A stretch of 64,000 nucleotides of DNA from Bacillus sp. NP157 (GTDB lineage Bacteria > Pseudomonadota > Gammaproteobacteria > Xanthomonadales > Rhodanobacteraceae): assembly GCA_018889975.1 (NCBI GenBank), contig CP076546.1:4681001-4745000 (forward strand), in the 5' to 3' direction. The position numbers and the translations under genes were made by a program. Below are positions 19,377 to 27,593 of the stretch, piece after piece. The notes beneath the pieces were generated by a model, which saw only the letters and a list, made by a program, of their open reading frames with translations, had not been told where the DNA came from and did not search any database. The stretch's first letter is position 1, and each line of letters starts with the position of its first letter.

Positions 19377-19387
19377 GCCAGGAGCCA

Positions 19388-19441
19388 TCGCGCGCAGGCG
19401 CGCTCCTACAACCGCCCGTGTAGGAGCGCGCCTGCGCGCGA
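19388..19441. repeat. Inverted REP pair (tail to tail)
   Basis: An inverted copy at 19388-19410 is followed after eight bases by a forward copy at 19419-19441. The transcript would form a near-perfect long hairpin. It sits between converging genes and may serve as a bidirectional transcription barrier. Confidence 0.88.
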
Positions 19442-19460
19442 TCCCCGTTGCGATCCCCTG

Positions 19461-20588
19461 TCACCCGCGCAAATGCGCCTCCAGCGCCCCGACCGTCTCG
19501 GCACAATCCGCCCGCCCAAACCCGATCCGGAATCGCCCTTCCGGTGTGTCCCCCAGCTGCGACACGTAATTGGACGCCGGCAACAACAACACCCCGCTAC
19601 GCTCCACCAGGTCCGCGCAGAACGCATCGACGCCTTCTTTGCCGAGGTACCGCGGATACGCCACGCAGCCACCGTCCGGCCGCTGCCAGGCGAAGCGATC
19701 CGCATGCCGTGCGAAGAAGCCGTCCAGTGTCACCAGGTTCGCATCGACCAATGCCTGGTTGCGCGCCAGGATGCGCTCGCGGTTCTTCAGGGCGATGAGC
19801 GCGAGCTGTTCGGACGGCCCCGCATTGCAGATCGACAGATAGTGTTTGTAGCGTTCCATCCGCTGCAGCAGGTCGCGATCCGCGCAGGCGATCCAGCCCA
19901 GGCGCAGACCGGGAAGGCCGTAGGCCTTGGACATCACGCCGAGCGAGACGCCGCGTTCGTAGACGTCCGCCGCGTGGGGTAGGTGCACCGTGCCGGTGGG
20001 TCCGAGCCCGTGGTAGACCTCGTCGCTGAATAGCCACAGCCCGTGCGTGCGGCACAGCGCGACGAGCGCGTCGAAGCGATCGCGTTCGAGGATCTTGCCG
20101 GTCGGGTTGTGTGGGAAATTGATCGAGACCACGCGTGTGTTCGGGCGGATGGCCGCGGCGATGCGATCGATGTCGAGCGACCAGTGGTCGTCAGGGTCGA
20201 GCGGCACACCGGTGGCCTGGCCGATCGACAGCGGCAGGGTCTCCGCCGACTGGTAGTTCGGAGTCACCACGATGGCGTGGTCGCCCGCCTCCATCAGCAC
20301 GCGCATGGCGACGTAGAGGCCTTCCTCCGCGCCGGCGAAGCAGAGGATGTCGTCGGCAGCGCGGTTGGCGTACGTGCCGGCGATGGCCTCGCGCAACGCG
20401 GGCGCGCCCCAGGTCTGCGTGTAGCCCAGGTGCAGCCGTCCGAAGTCTTCGCGGTCGGTGGGCGTGGCCATGGCTAGCAACTCGTCCAGCGTCATGCTCT
20501 GCGCGTCGGATGCCGTGAGGTGGTAGCGCGCGGCGAACTCCCAACGGGAGAAGTATGTTTCCAGGCGGAAGTCGGGAAGGGCGGTCAT
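19461..20588 (-). CDS. Class I/II pyridoxal-phosphate aminotransferase
   Basis: The 375-residue enzyme has the fold-type I signature, with the cofactor lysine in SKAYGLPGLRLGWIA. The aspartate and tyrosine that hold the cofactor are in WLFSDEVYHGL, and the asparagine is in NFPHNPTGK. The family includes capreomycidine synthase-like and general aminotransferases. The amino-acid substrate cannot be read from the sequence. It is divergent from an RhtA-type exporter (130-base gap), which hints at a shared amino-acid detoxification role. Confidence 0.9.
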   Translation of the reverse strand: MTALPDFRLETYFSRWEFAARYHLTASDAQSMTLDELLAMATPTDREDFGRLHLGYTQTWGAPALREAIAGTYANRAADDILCFAGAEEGLYVAMRVLMEAGDHAIVVTPNYQSAETLPLSIGQATGVPLDPDDHWSLDIDRIAAAIRPNTRVVSINFPHNPTGKILERDRFDALVALCRTHGLWLFSDEVYHGLGPTGTVHLPHAADVYERGVSLGVMSKAYGLPGLRLGWIACADRDLLQRMERYKHYLSICNAGPSEQLALIALKNRERILARNQALVDANLVTLDGFFARHADRFAWQRPDGGCVAYPRYLGKEGVDAFCADLVERSGVLLLPASNYVSQLGDTPEGRFRIGFGRADCAETVGALEAHLRG

Positions 20589-20718
20589 GGCGGGTCCGGA
20601 TGGATGGCTGGACGGTGAACATGGACTATATGTCTATGCAGAACAAAAAGTCCATTTGCTGTCAGCAGACTGCGTGCCGGCACGATCAAACCGCCCGCTG
20701 CTCCGCTACAGTAATCGC

Positions 20719-21594
20719 ATGAATTCCCGTTCTGCTCCCTGGCTTCCCGCGCTTGCCGTGCTCGGGTCGGTCACCTCGCTTTGCATCGGCACGTCGTTCG
20801 CGAAGAAGCTCTTCCCGCTGGTGGGCGCGGAAGGCACGTCGGCCCTGCGCGTGGGTTTTTCCGCGCTGGTGCTGGTGCTGTTCTGGCGTCCGTGGCGCTG
20901 GCCGCTGAGCCGCCGCGACGCGGGTTTCGTCATCCGCTACGGGCTCACGCTCGGGGTGATGAACCTGCTGTTCTACATGGCGCTGCGCACGATCCCGTTT
21001 GGCCTGGCGGTGGCCATCGAGTTCAGTGGCCCACTCGCGGTAGCGATGTGGTCGTCGCGGCGGCCGGTGGATTTCCTCTGGCTGGGCAGTGCGATCGCCG
21101 GCCTGGCCATGCTGTTACCGATCGGCCAGCACGCCACGCTGGATCCCACGGGCGTGCTGTTCGCGTTGGGTGCCGCGGTGTGCTGGGCCCTCTACATCCT
21201 GTTCGGCAAGCAGGCGGGCCACCTGCACGCGGGGCATTCCGTGTCGCTTGGACTGGTGGCGGCGAGCCTCGTGGTAGTGCCCTTCGGGGTGGCTCACGCG
21301 GGGGCGAGCCTGCTCGACCCGGCGATCCTCGCAGCGGGCGTCGGGATAGCCATCGTCTCGAGTGCCATCCCGATGTCGCTGGAAATGATGGCGTTGAAGC
21401 GTCTGCCCAGCCAGACCTTCGGCATCATGGTCAGCCTCGAGCCGGCGGTGGCGTCGCTGCTGGCCATGCTGCTGCTCGACGAGCACCTCACGGCACATCA
21501 ATGGGTCGCCATTGGCTTCATCGTGCTGGCGTCCATTGGCAGCACGATCACCGCCCAGCGGGCCCGTCCCCAGGCGGTCGAGCTCGCGGGATAG
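20719..21594 (+). CDS. rhtA: Threonine/homoserine exporter RhtA family (EamA)
   Basis: This is a 291-residue inner-membrane exporter with ten predicted helices in two EamA repeats. It shares distinctive stretches with E. coli RhtA as I remember that sequence: AKKLFPLVGAEGTSALR, AVAIEFSGPLAVAMWSSRRPVDF, GAAVCWALYILFGKQAG and SLEMMALKRLPSQTFGIMVSLEPA. Known RhtA proteins expel threonine, homoserine and other amino acids. The start at 20719 follows a short AT-richer gap. Confidence 0.9.
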   Translation: MNSRSAPWLPALAVLGSVTSLCIGTSFAKKLFPLVGAEGTSALRVGFSALVLVLFWRPWRWPLSRRDAGFVIRYGLTLGVMNLLFYMALRTIPFGLAVAIEFSGPLAVAMWSSRRPVDFLWLGSAIAGLAMLLPIGQHATLDPTGVLFALGAAVCWALYILFGKQAGHLHAGHSVSLGLVAASLVVVPFGVAHAGASLLDPAILAAGVGIAIVSSAIPMSLEMMALKRLPSQTFGIMVSLEPAVASLLAMLLLDEHLTAHQWVAIGFIVLASIGSTITAQRARPQAVELAG

Positions 21595-22109
21595 CCGTGC
21601 TGGCCGCTTTCGCGTCGGTAATTGTCAACCGACACGTGTCATGTGATGTGACCTCCATCATGGGAATTCAGCCGGCGTTGCCCAGCGAGGCCGTCCGCAA
21701 GTCCTTTCTGGCGCGGAACGGTGCCGGGTGGCCTGTCAGCCAAATGTCTCGCATTTAGGCATATGCTCATGCGGCCTCTTGCGAAAATCCCCGCGAAGGC
21801 CCGCCCACCGGCGTATACAAGATGTCATAATGCCAATGTACGGATGACAAGTTTCAGGGCTAGCCGCGTGCGTGAAGGCGCGTTTATTCTGAAAATGGCA
21901 GGGAACGTGTCTGCGCTGCGCCGCCTGACAGACTCGCTTCACCATTGTCGTTAAGCCCTAGACGTGGTTATCTTCGGATAGGTACGTCCTGGGTGTTAGA
22001 TGGATAAGCCTGCAAATGTGGTGGCTGCCGTGGAGGGTTCCGCCCGTTCGTGGTGGGTAATCGCCCCCGCATTTGCATCATAAAAAAACATTTTGAGGAG
22101 CCACACACC
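21595..22109. other. Gene-free stretch, 515 bases
   Basis: I see no convincing coding sequence, tRNA or REP element here. GC content is lower than in the flanking genes and the codon pattern is lost in all frames. The last 30 bases contain an A run and the GAGGAG ribosome site of the lipoprotein gene. A small RNA cannot be excluded. Confidence 0.5.
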
Positions 22110-22355
22110 ATGAAGTTTGCCCCGATCGCCGCTCTCGCCCTCATCGCCGTCGCCGCCCTCTCGGGCTGCAACAAGAGCGAAGACAACGCTGCCCCGGCCG
22201 ACACCACCCCGGCTGCTGCTTCGACCGCCGCTGCCGCACCGGCCGCTGCTTCGACTGCTCCGGCTGCTGACGCTGCTGCCCCGGCCGCTGCTTCGACGGC
22301 TGCTCCGGCTGCCGCCGGCACCGCCGCTCCGGCTGCTGCCTCGACCGCCCAGTAA
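22110..22355 (+). CDS. Small alanine/proline-rich lipoprotein
   Basis: The 81-residue protein starts with MKFAPIAALALIAVAALSGC, a lipoprotein signal with the lipobox LSGC. The mature part begins CNKSEDNAAPADTTP and then consists of repeated APAAAST-like blocks of Ala, Pro, Ser and Thr. This suggests an extended, unstructured periplasmic or outer-membrane tether. GAGGAG lies 9 bases before the ATG, and a strong terminator follows, so it is probably a well-expressed single gene. The function is unknown. Confidence 0.85.
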   Translation: MKFAPIAALALIAVAALSGCNKSEDNAAPADTTPAAASTAAAAPAAASTAPAADAAAPAAASTAAPAAAGTAAPAAASTAQ

Positions 22356-22391
22356 TTTGGGTACCGGCCCCTCGGGGCCTGGTCGAAAAGG

Positions 22392-22419
22392 AACGCCGCC
22401 TTCGGGCGGCGTTTTTTTT
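22392..22419 (+). terminator. Strong rho-independent terminator of the lipoprotein gene
   Basis: AACGCCGCC and GGCGGCGTT pair around a TTCG tetraloop and are followed by eight T. It is one of the clearest terminators in the window. Confidence 0.93.
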
Positions 22420-22497
22420 GCTGGCGCAGTCATGGCGTGGCGTCGCGGATTGCTGCAGGCTAGGACGGTCACGTCCCACTGCCCCAGGAACCTCCCC

Positions 22498-24399
22498 ATG
22501 CATCGTCGTTCGCTGCCGTTGGCCCTGCTTACCCTGTCCCTCGCCGTCGCCGCCGGCCTCGCCGTCGCGCAAACCGCGCCGATGACGCCGGACATCCCCG
22601 CGAAGTACGACGCGCCGCTCACGGCGAACGACTTCATCAAGCGCGTGGTCGAGATCCCGATGCGTGATGGCGTCACCCTGCACACGGTGATCGTGATCCC
22701 GAAGGGCGCGAAGCACGCGCCGATCCTGCTCACCCGCACCCCGTACAACGCCGATGGCCGCGCCGGCCGCTCCGACGCCCACACCATGCGCGACCTGCTC
22801 CCGCAGGGCGACGAGGTGTTCGTCGACGCTGGCTACATCCGCGTCTTCCAGGACGTGCGTGGCAAGTACGGCTCCAAGGGCGACTACGTGATGACCCGGC
22901 CGCTGGTCGGCCCGCTCAACGACACCAGGGTCGACCATTCCACCGACGCCTACGACACGATCGACTGGCTGGTGAAGAACCTGCCGGAATCCAACGGCAG
23001 GGTCGGCATGCTCGGCTCGTCGTACGAAGGCTTTACCGTGGTGATGGCGCTGGTCAATCCGCATCCCGCGCTGAAGGTCGCCGCGCCGGAAAGCCCGATG
23101 GTCGACGGCTGGATGGGCGACGACTGGTTCCACTACGGCGCCTTCCGCCAGACCAACTTCGACTATTTCACCGGGCAGACCACCAAGGCGGGGAAGGGCA
23201 GCGAGATCCCGCGCGCCGGTTTCGACGACTACGCCAACTTCCTCCGCGCGGGTTCCGCCGGCGACTACGCCCGCGCCGCCGGGCTGGACCAGCTGCCGTA
23301 CTGGCGCAAGGTCAGCGAGCACCCCGCCTACGACAGCTTCTGGTCGAACCAGGCGCTGGACAAGGTGATGGCAAAGCAGCCGCTGAAGGTGCCGACCATG
23401 TGGCTGCAGGGCCTGTGGGACCAGGAAGACATGTGGGGCGCGATCCACAGCTACGAGGCGGTCGAGCCGAAGGACAAGGGCAACGACAAGAACTTCCTCG
23501 TCATGGGTCCGTGGCGGCATAGCCAGGTGAACTACGGTGCCGCGTCGCTCGGTGCCCTGAACTGGGATGGCGATACCGCCCTGCAGTTCCGCCGCGACGT
23601 GCTGTTGCCGTTCTTCAACCAGTACCTGGTCGACGGCGCGCCCAAGGCGAACACGCCGCCGGTGCTGATCTACAACACGGGCGAAAACCACTGGGATCGC
23701 TTCAAGTCGTGGCCGCAGGCAAAGGGCACGAAGCCGCTTTACCTGGAAGCCAACGGTGGCCTGTCGTTCACTGCGCCGGGCGCCGAAGCGGCGAAGTACG
23801 ACGAGTACGTTTCCGATCCGGCCAAGCCGGTGCCCTATGTGCCGCGCCCGGTGAATTTCGGTGACCGCCAGTCGTGGACGACGTGGCTGGTCCACGACCA
23901 GCGCTTCGTCGACGGCCGCCCCGACGTGCTGACCTACGTGACCGAGCCGCTGACCTCCCCGCTGCGCGTCGCTGGCGCCCCGCAGGTCGACCTGTATGCC
24001 TCGACCAGCGGCACGGACAGCGACTGGGTGGTGAAGCTGATCGACGTCTACCCGGACACCAACGCGAGCAGCCCGGAGATGGGTGGCTATGAGCTGTCGG
24101 TGTCGATGGATATCTTCCGCGGCCGCTATCGGGAGAGCTTCAGCGAGCCGAAGGCGCTCACGCCGAATACGCCGCTGCAGTACAAGTTCGCGCTGCCGAC
24201 GGTGAACCATACGTTCCTGCCGGGTCACCGGGTGATGGTCCAGGTGCAGTCGTCGTGGTTCCCGCTCTACGACCGCAACCCGCAGACGTTCGTGCCGAAC
24301 ATCTTCTTCGCGAAGCCGACGGACTACCAGAAGGCCACGCAGCAAATCTGGCACACCCCGGGCCACGCCAGCGCCATCGACCTGCCTGTGATGCCGTAA
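22498..24399 (+). CDS. Secreted alpha-amino acid ester hydrolase (CocE/NonD family)
   Basis: This is a serine hydrolase that cleaves, and in reverse makes, alpha-amino-acyl esters and amides, including beta-lactams with alpha-amino side chains. The 633-residue precursor has a signal peptide ending near AVAQ. The nucleophile is Ser175 in LGSSYEGFTVVMAL, the S-Y-x-G motif of this family. An X-Pro dipeptidyl-peptidase-like C-terminal jellyroll follows, ending FVPNIFFAKPTDYQ. Stretches such as AAPESPMVDGWMGDDWFHYG match, from memory, the characterised Xanthomonas citri enzyme. The ATG at 22498 has AGGA nine bases upstream. The physiological role remains unclear in all hosts. Confidence 0.93.
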   Translation: MHRRSLPLALLTLSLAVAAGLAVAQTAPMTPDIPAKYDAPLTANDFIKRVVEIPMRDGVTLHTVIVIPKGAKHAPILLTRTPYNADGRAGRSDAHTMRDLLPQGDEVFVDAGYIRVFQDVRGKYGSKGDYVMTRPLVGPLNDTRVDHSTDAYDTIDWLVKNLPESNGRVGMLGSSYEGFTVVMALVNPHPALKVAAPESPMVDGWMGDDWFHYGAFRQTNFDYFTGQTTKAGKGSEIPRAGFDDYANFLRAGSAGDYARAAGLDQLPYWRKVSEHPAYDSFWSNQALDKVMAKQPLKVPTMWLQGLWDQEDMWGAIHSYEAVEPKDKGNDKNFLVMGPWRHSQVNYGAASLGALNWDGDTALQFRRDVLLPFFNQYLVDGAPKANTPPVLIYNTGENHWDRFKSWPQAKGTKPLYLEANGGLSFTAPGAEAAKYDEYVSDPAKPVPYVPRPVNFGDRQSWTTWLVHDQRFVDGRPDVLTYVTEPLTSPLRVAGAPQVDLYASTSGTDSDWVVKLIDVYPDTNASSPEMGGYELSVSMDIFRGRYRESFSEPKALTPNTPLQYKFALPTVNHTFLPGHRVMVQVQSSWFPLYDRNPQTFVPNIFFAKPTDYQKATQQIWHTPGHASAIDLPVMP

Positions 24400-24445
24400 C
24401 GCACGCGCCGGGGCCGACCTTCTCGCGGCGCTCGGGCGTTCTGGC

Positions 24446-24696
24446 AGGAAGAGCCCTCGGCGCCTACCCTCGCTGCTCAGACAGCGTTCTGGCGTGCGAA
24501 AAGGAAGGGCTGCTCCGCAGCCCGTTTCCCTATTGGCCTGCGGCCGCGCACCGGGTGCCGGGCGGCGGTTCTTGATTCGGCATCCTGCCTCAACAAGAAC
24601 GGCCGGCCATCGTGGCCGGCCCCCTGCGGGCTTCTTCCGTCCGGCCCCCTCGCCGCCACGAACTCGCCTCGAGGGTAGGCGCCGAGGGCTCTTCCT
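24446..24696. mobile_element. MITE-like element, copy 1 (251 bp, perfect 27 bp inverted ends)
   Basis: The first 27 bases (24446-24472, AGGAAGAGCCCTCGGCGCCT and onward) are the exact reverse complement of the last 27 (24670-24696). Inside the ends, asymmetric conserved blocks follow: CTGCTCAGACAG on one side and CGAACTCGCCTCGAG on the other. Both are also found in copy 2, in the opposite orientation. The interior, with a hairpin near 24599-24627, is unique to this copy. No transposase is encoded. Confidence 0.7.
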
Positions 24697-24744
24697 CCAC
24701 GTTCCCGCAAGCTGGGTTGGACGGCCTGACGCAGCGGCGGCTCG

Positions 24745-24904
24745 TGTAGGAGCGCGCCTGCGCGCGAATGGGATTGCCTCAACAGAGCAGGTACCAGCGC
24801 CCAGGATCATCATTCCAATGTGATTCGACGGCGTTCGCATGGTTGGTGAATCAGGTTCCAGCATCCCCGCCCCGTTGGTTTTCGCGCGCAGGCGCGCTCC
24901 TACA
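24745..24904. repeat. REP pair between the two MITE-like elements
   Basis: The forward copy is at 24745-24767 and the inverted copy at 24882-24904, separated by 114 bases of non-repetitive sequence. Confidence 0.85.
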
Positions 24905-24971
24905 ACAGCATGGCAGCGTCGGGCGAGGCCCCAGGCCTGCTCTCCGGCCCGTCGCGCGCGGCCGGCAAGAA

Positions 24972-25111
24972 CAGCCCTCGGCGCCCACCCTCGAGGCGAG
25001 TTCCGCACAAGCGAGCGGCCGTAGGCCGATCAAGTACATGGGCCGCGGCTGCGGCCAACCTTGTCGAGCGCGGAGGACCTGTCTGAGCAGCGAGGGTGGG
25101 CGCCGAGGGCT
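24972..25111. mobile_element. MITE-like element, copy 2 (140 bp, perfect 22 bp inverted ends)
   Basis: CAGCCCTCGGCGCCCACC and the next four bases (24972-24993) are exactly inverted at 25090-25111. The subterminal block GAGGCGAGTTCCGCACAAG is on the left, and CTGTCTGAGCAG on the right. Its interior is nearly identical to copy 3 at 53605-53714. Confidence 0.72.
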
Positions 25112-25243
25112 GGTCCTGCGACCACGCCCGAGCGCCGCGGCCCGTCTGTGCCAGAACGCCCGAGCGCCGCGCGGAACTCGGACCCACATTCCGTCGACAT
25201 GGCGAGGGGGATGCTCGGGCTCCCTGCGATCGAGGAACCGCCC

Positions 25244-26206
25244 ATGGCCCGCCCGATCTGGACCGGCACGCTCACGTTCGGCCTGCTCAACGTACCCATT
25301 CGCCTGATGACCGGCGAACGCCGCACGGACATCCACTTCCGCATGCTCGACCAGCGCGACAACACGCCGGTGCGCTACGAGCGGGTCAACGCCGATACCG
25401 GCGAGGAAGTGCCCTGGAAAGACATCGTCAAGGCCTTCGAATACCAGAAGGGCAACTACGTCGTGCTTGAAGAAGACGACATCAAGAGTGCCGCCAGCGA
25501 TGCCCACGAAACCGTCGAGATCGACAGTTTCGTCGACGCGGGCGTGATCAGCCCGGCGTACTTCGAGAAGCCCTACGTGCTGGCGCCGGCGAAGAAGGCC
25601 GAGAAGGGTTACGTGTTGCTGCGCGAGACGTTGAAGAAAACCGGCAAGATCGGCATCGCCCGGGTGGTGATCCGCACCCGCGAATACCTGGCGGCGGTGA
25701 TGCCCGAGGGTGATGCGTTGCTGTTGAACATCCTGCGCTACCAGGCCGAGCTCATCGACCCCGAGGAATACGGGCTACCGGCGAAGGAGGCTTCGTCGTA
25801 CCGGATCACGCCGAAGGAAATCGAGATGGCCTCCGACCTGGTCAAGTCGATGGCGGGCAAGTGGAAGCCAGAAGATTTCCGCGACGACTTCCGCGACAAG
25901 CTGCGCAAGGTGATCGAGAAGCGCCTGAAGAGCAAGGGCGTGACCACGACAGTGGATGATGACGACGACCACGTGCCCGAGCACGCGACCACCAACGTGG
26001 TCGACTTCATGGAGTTGCTGAAGAAGAGCATCGGGGCGAAGAAGCGCACGCCGGCGGTGAAGCAGCCTGCGGGGTCGACGGCGAAGGTGGCGACGAAGAA
26101 GACGGCGGCGAAGAAGGCGCCGGCGAAGAAGGCGCCTGCGAAGAAGGCTGCCGCCAAGAAGGCTGCGGCCGGCAAAACGGCGGCAAGAAAAAGGCGCTCA
26201 GCCTAG
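25244..26206 (+). CDS. ku: Ku-family DNA end-binding protein
   Basis: Bacterial Ku forms a ring on double-strand break ends and recruits ligase D for non-homologous end joining. The 320-residue protein starts MARPIWTGTLTFGLLNVPIR, the conserved Ku N-terminus, with GAGGA before the ATG at 25244. The Ku core extends to about residue 255. The C-terminus from about 275 is a lysine/alanine tail of KKAPAKKAPAKKAA repeats like histone H1, which probably binds DNA. No ligD lies in the window, so the partner must be elsewhere. The stop codon lies inside a terminator stem. Confidence 0.95.
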   Translation: MARPIWTGTLTFGLLNVPIRLMTGERRTDIHFRMLDQRDNTPVRYERVNADTGEEVPWKDIVKAFEYQKGNYVVLEEDDIKSAASDAHETVEIDSFVDAGVISPAYFEKPYVLAPAKKAEKGYVLLRETLKKTGKIGIARVVIRTREYLAAVMPEGDALLLNILRYQAELIDPEEYGLPAKEASSYRITPKEIEMASDLVKSMAGKWKPEDFRDDFRDKLRKVIEKRLKSKGVTTTVDDDDDHVPEHATTNVVDFMELLKKSIGAKKRTPAVKQPAGSTAKVATKKTAAKKAPAKKAPAKKAAAKKAAAGKTAARKRRSA

Positions 26207-26224
26207 GCTGGGCGCCTCTCTTTT
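26193..26224 (+). terminator. Terminator overlapping the ku stop codon
   Basis: GGCGCTCAGCC and GGCTGGGCGCC pair with one G-T wobble around a very short loop and are followed by TCTCTTTT. The ku TAG (26204-26206) lies at the hairpin tip, and the first REP copy starts at the T run. Confidence 0.75.
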
Positions 26225-26319
26225 GTAGGAGCGCGCCTGCGCGCGACATGTTTTAGCGAAAAAGCCGCGGGCCTGGTGGCCCATCGCGAGAAGATGTCGC
26301 GCGCAGGCGCGCTCCTACA
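26224..26319. repeat. Inverted REP pair
   Basis: The forward copy is at 26224-26246 and the inverted copy at 26297-26319. They flank a short palindrome-poor spacer between the converging ku and isomerase genes. Both copies extend as GACATG/GATGTC-like sequence, so the pair can fold as one long hairpin. Confidence 0.87.
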
Positions 26320-26372
26320 GGGGTGTCGCGGTCGAGCACGGGTGTCGCGATCAAACAGGGGGGGGGTGCGAG

Positions 26373-27593
26373 TCAGGCCTTTTGCATCCGGCGCAGCGAG
26401 GCCATCACTTCGTAGCAGGCGCCCATCGTGTGGTAGTCGGTCTTGCCAGCGGGGCTTTTCTCGTCGTCGTACTTCTTGTTGTCGCGGGTCAGGATGCGGT
26501 ACCACGCGCCGTACTTATGGTCGACGAAGTGTTCCCAGCTGTACGCCCAGATCTTCTCGTACGCTTCGTCGTACTTCGCGTCGCCGGTGGTTTCGAACAG
26601 CAGCTGCGCGGCGGCGAGCGATTCGGCCTGCACCCAGAAGTACTTGTCGTCGTCGCAGACGTCTCCTTCCGGCGAGAAGCCGTAGGCGATGCCGCCGTGT
26701 TCCTTGTCCCAGGCCTTGTCCAGCGCCTCGTCGAACAGGTGGCGGGCGGTGGGGACCAGCCATGCCTTGTGGCGCGCGGTGCCCTTCGTATAGCGATCGA
26801 GCATCATCAGCAGCTTGGCCCACTCGGTCTGGTGGCCCGGCTGGAAGCCCCACGGGCGGAACAGGTGCTTGGGATTGTCCAGGTTGTATTCCCAGTCGAT
26901 CGACCAGTCCTGGTGGTAGTGCTCCCAGACCAGCTTCTGCGGGGTGAGGGCGGCCTGGCGCTGGGTCATGTGCTCGGCGAGCAGCAGGGCGCGATCGAGG
27001 TAGCGATCTTCCTTCGTGGCTTCCCACGCGGCGATCATCGCCTCGCACATGTGCATGTTCGCGTTCTGGCCGCGGTAACCGGTGAAGTTCCAGTCCTTGT
27101 CCGCCTCGTCGCGGTACAGGCCTGGGCCGACTTCCCAGTAGCGCTTCTCGAGCAGGTCCCAGATCTCGCCCTGCCAGGCGCGCGCTTCGTCGAAGCCGAC
27201 CTTCACGCCGCACGAGTAGGCCAGCAGCATGAAGGCCAGGCCGTAGCAGTGGTTCATCTGGTCGTCGCGCTTGCCGTCGGCGATGGTCCAGGCGTAACCG
27301 CCGGTTTCCGGGTTGAGGTGCACCTCGCGCAGGTACTTCAGCCCGTGCATGGTCAGTTCCTTGTCCTCGGGCTTGTTGAACTCGAGGTAGGCCATGGCGT
27401 GGTTGAAGACGAAGCGCGTGCTCGACACCAGGTGGCGATGGCTGCGGTCGTACACCGAGCCATCGTCCTTGTAGTACTGGAAGAAACCGCCAGCCTTGTC
27501 GACTTCGTTCGGTGCGTAGAACTTCAGCGTGGTGGCGACGTGGTCGCGGAGCACGTCCACGTTATGGAAATCGGGGAGGGGGACGTTCGTCAT
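26373..27593 (-). CDS. AGE-family sugar isomerase/epimerase (predicted mannose isomerase)
   Basis: This is a 406-residue (alpha/alpha)6-barrel enzyme of the N-acylglucosamine 2-epimerase family, which includes mannose-fructose isomerases such as YihS. Conserved barrel segments are visible: RHLVSSTRFVFNHAMAY, YRGQNANMHMCEAMIAAW, HLFRPWGFQPGHQTEWAKL and YFWVQAESLAAAQLL. They carry the arginine and histidine residues typical of the active site. The start at 27593 overlaps the fructokinase stop (ATGA). Because it is coupled to a fructokinase in an operon with a GH92 mannosidase nearby, conversion of mannose to fructose is the best prediction; the exact substrate is inferred. Confidence 0.88.
   Translation of the reverse strand: MTNVPLPDFHNVDVLRDHVATTLKFYAPNEVDKAGGFFQYYKDDGSVYDRSHRHLVSSTRFVFNHAMAYLEFNKPEDKELTMHGLKYLREVHLNPETGGYAWTIADGKRDDQMNHCYGLAFMLLAYSCGVKVGFDEARAWQGEIWDLLEKRYWEVGPGLYRDEADKDWNFTGYRGQNANMHMCEAMIAAWEATKEDRYLDRALLLAEHMTQRQAALTPQKLVWEHYHQDWSIDWEYNLDNPKHLFRPWGFQPGHQTEWAKLLMMLDRYTKGTARHKAWLVPTARHLFDEALDKAWDKEHGGIAYGFSPEGDVCDDDKYFWVQAESLAAAQLLFETTGDAKYDEAYEKIWAYSWEHFVDHKYGAWYRILTRDNKKYDDEKSPAGKTDYHTMGACYEVMASLRRMQKA

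Larger units (their letters stand above)
24400..25243. other. Repeat-filled intergenic region, 844 bases
   Basis: No gene is recognisable. The space holds two MITE-like elements (24446-24696 and 24972-25111) with a REP pair between them (24745-24767 forward, 24882-24904 inverted). Long open frames crossing the area are a by-product of high GC. Confidence 0.75.

Noticed and set aside
21595-22109. Small protein or tRNA in the gap before the lipoprotein gene
   Set aside because: Short open frames lack ribosome sites and coding bias, and no cloverleaf or T-loop sequence was found.
24400-24860. Short coding frames inside the MITE-like element
   Set aside because: They read through inverted repeats and REP sequence, giving the arginine- and alanine-rich peptides typical of such palindromes.
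22141-25008. Long minus-strand frame opposite the ester hydrolase gene
   Set aside because: It is a composition shadow of the plus-strand hydrolase and of the repeat region, with no ribosome site or domain.
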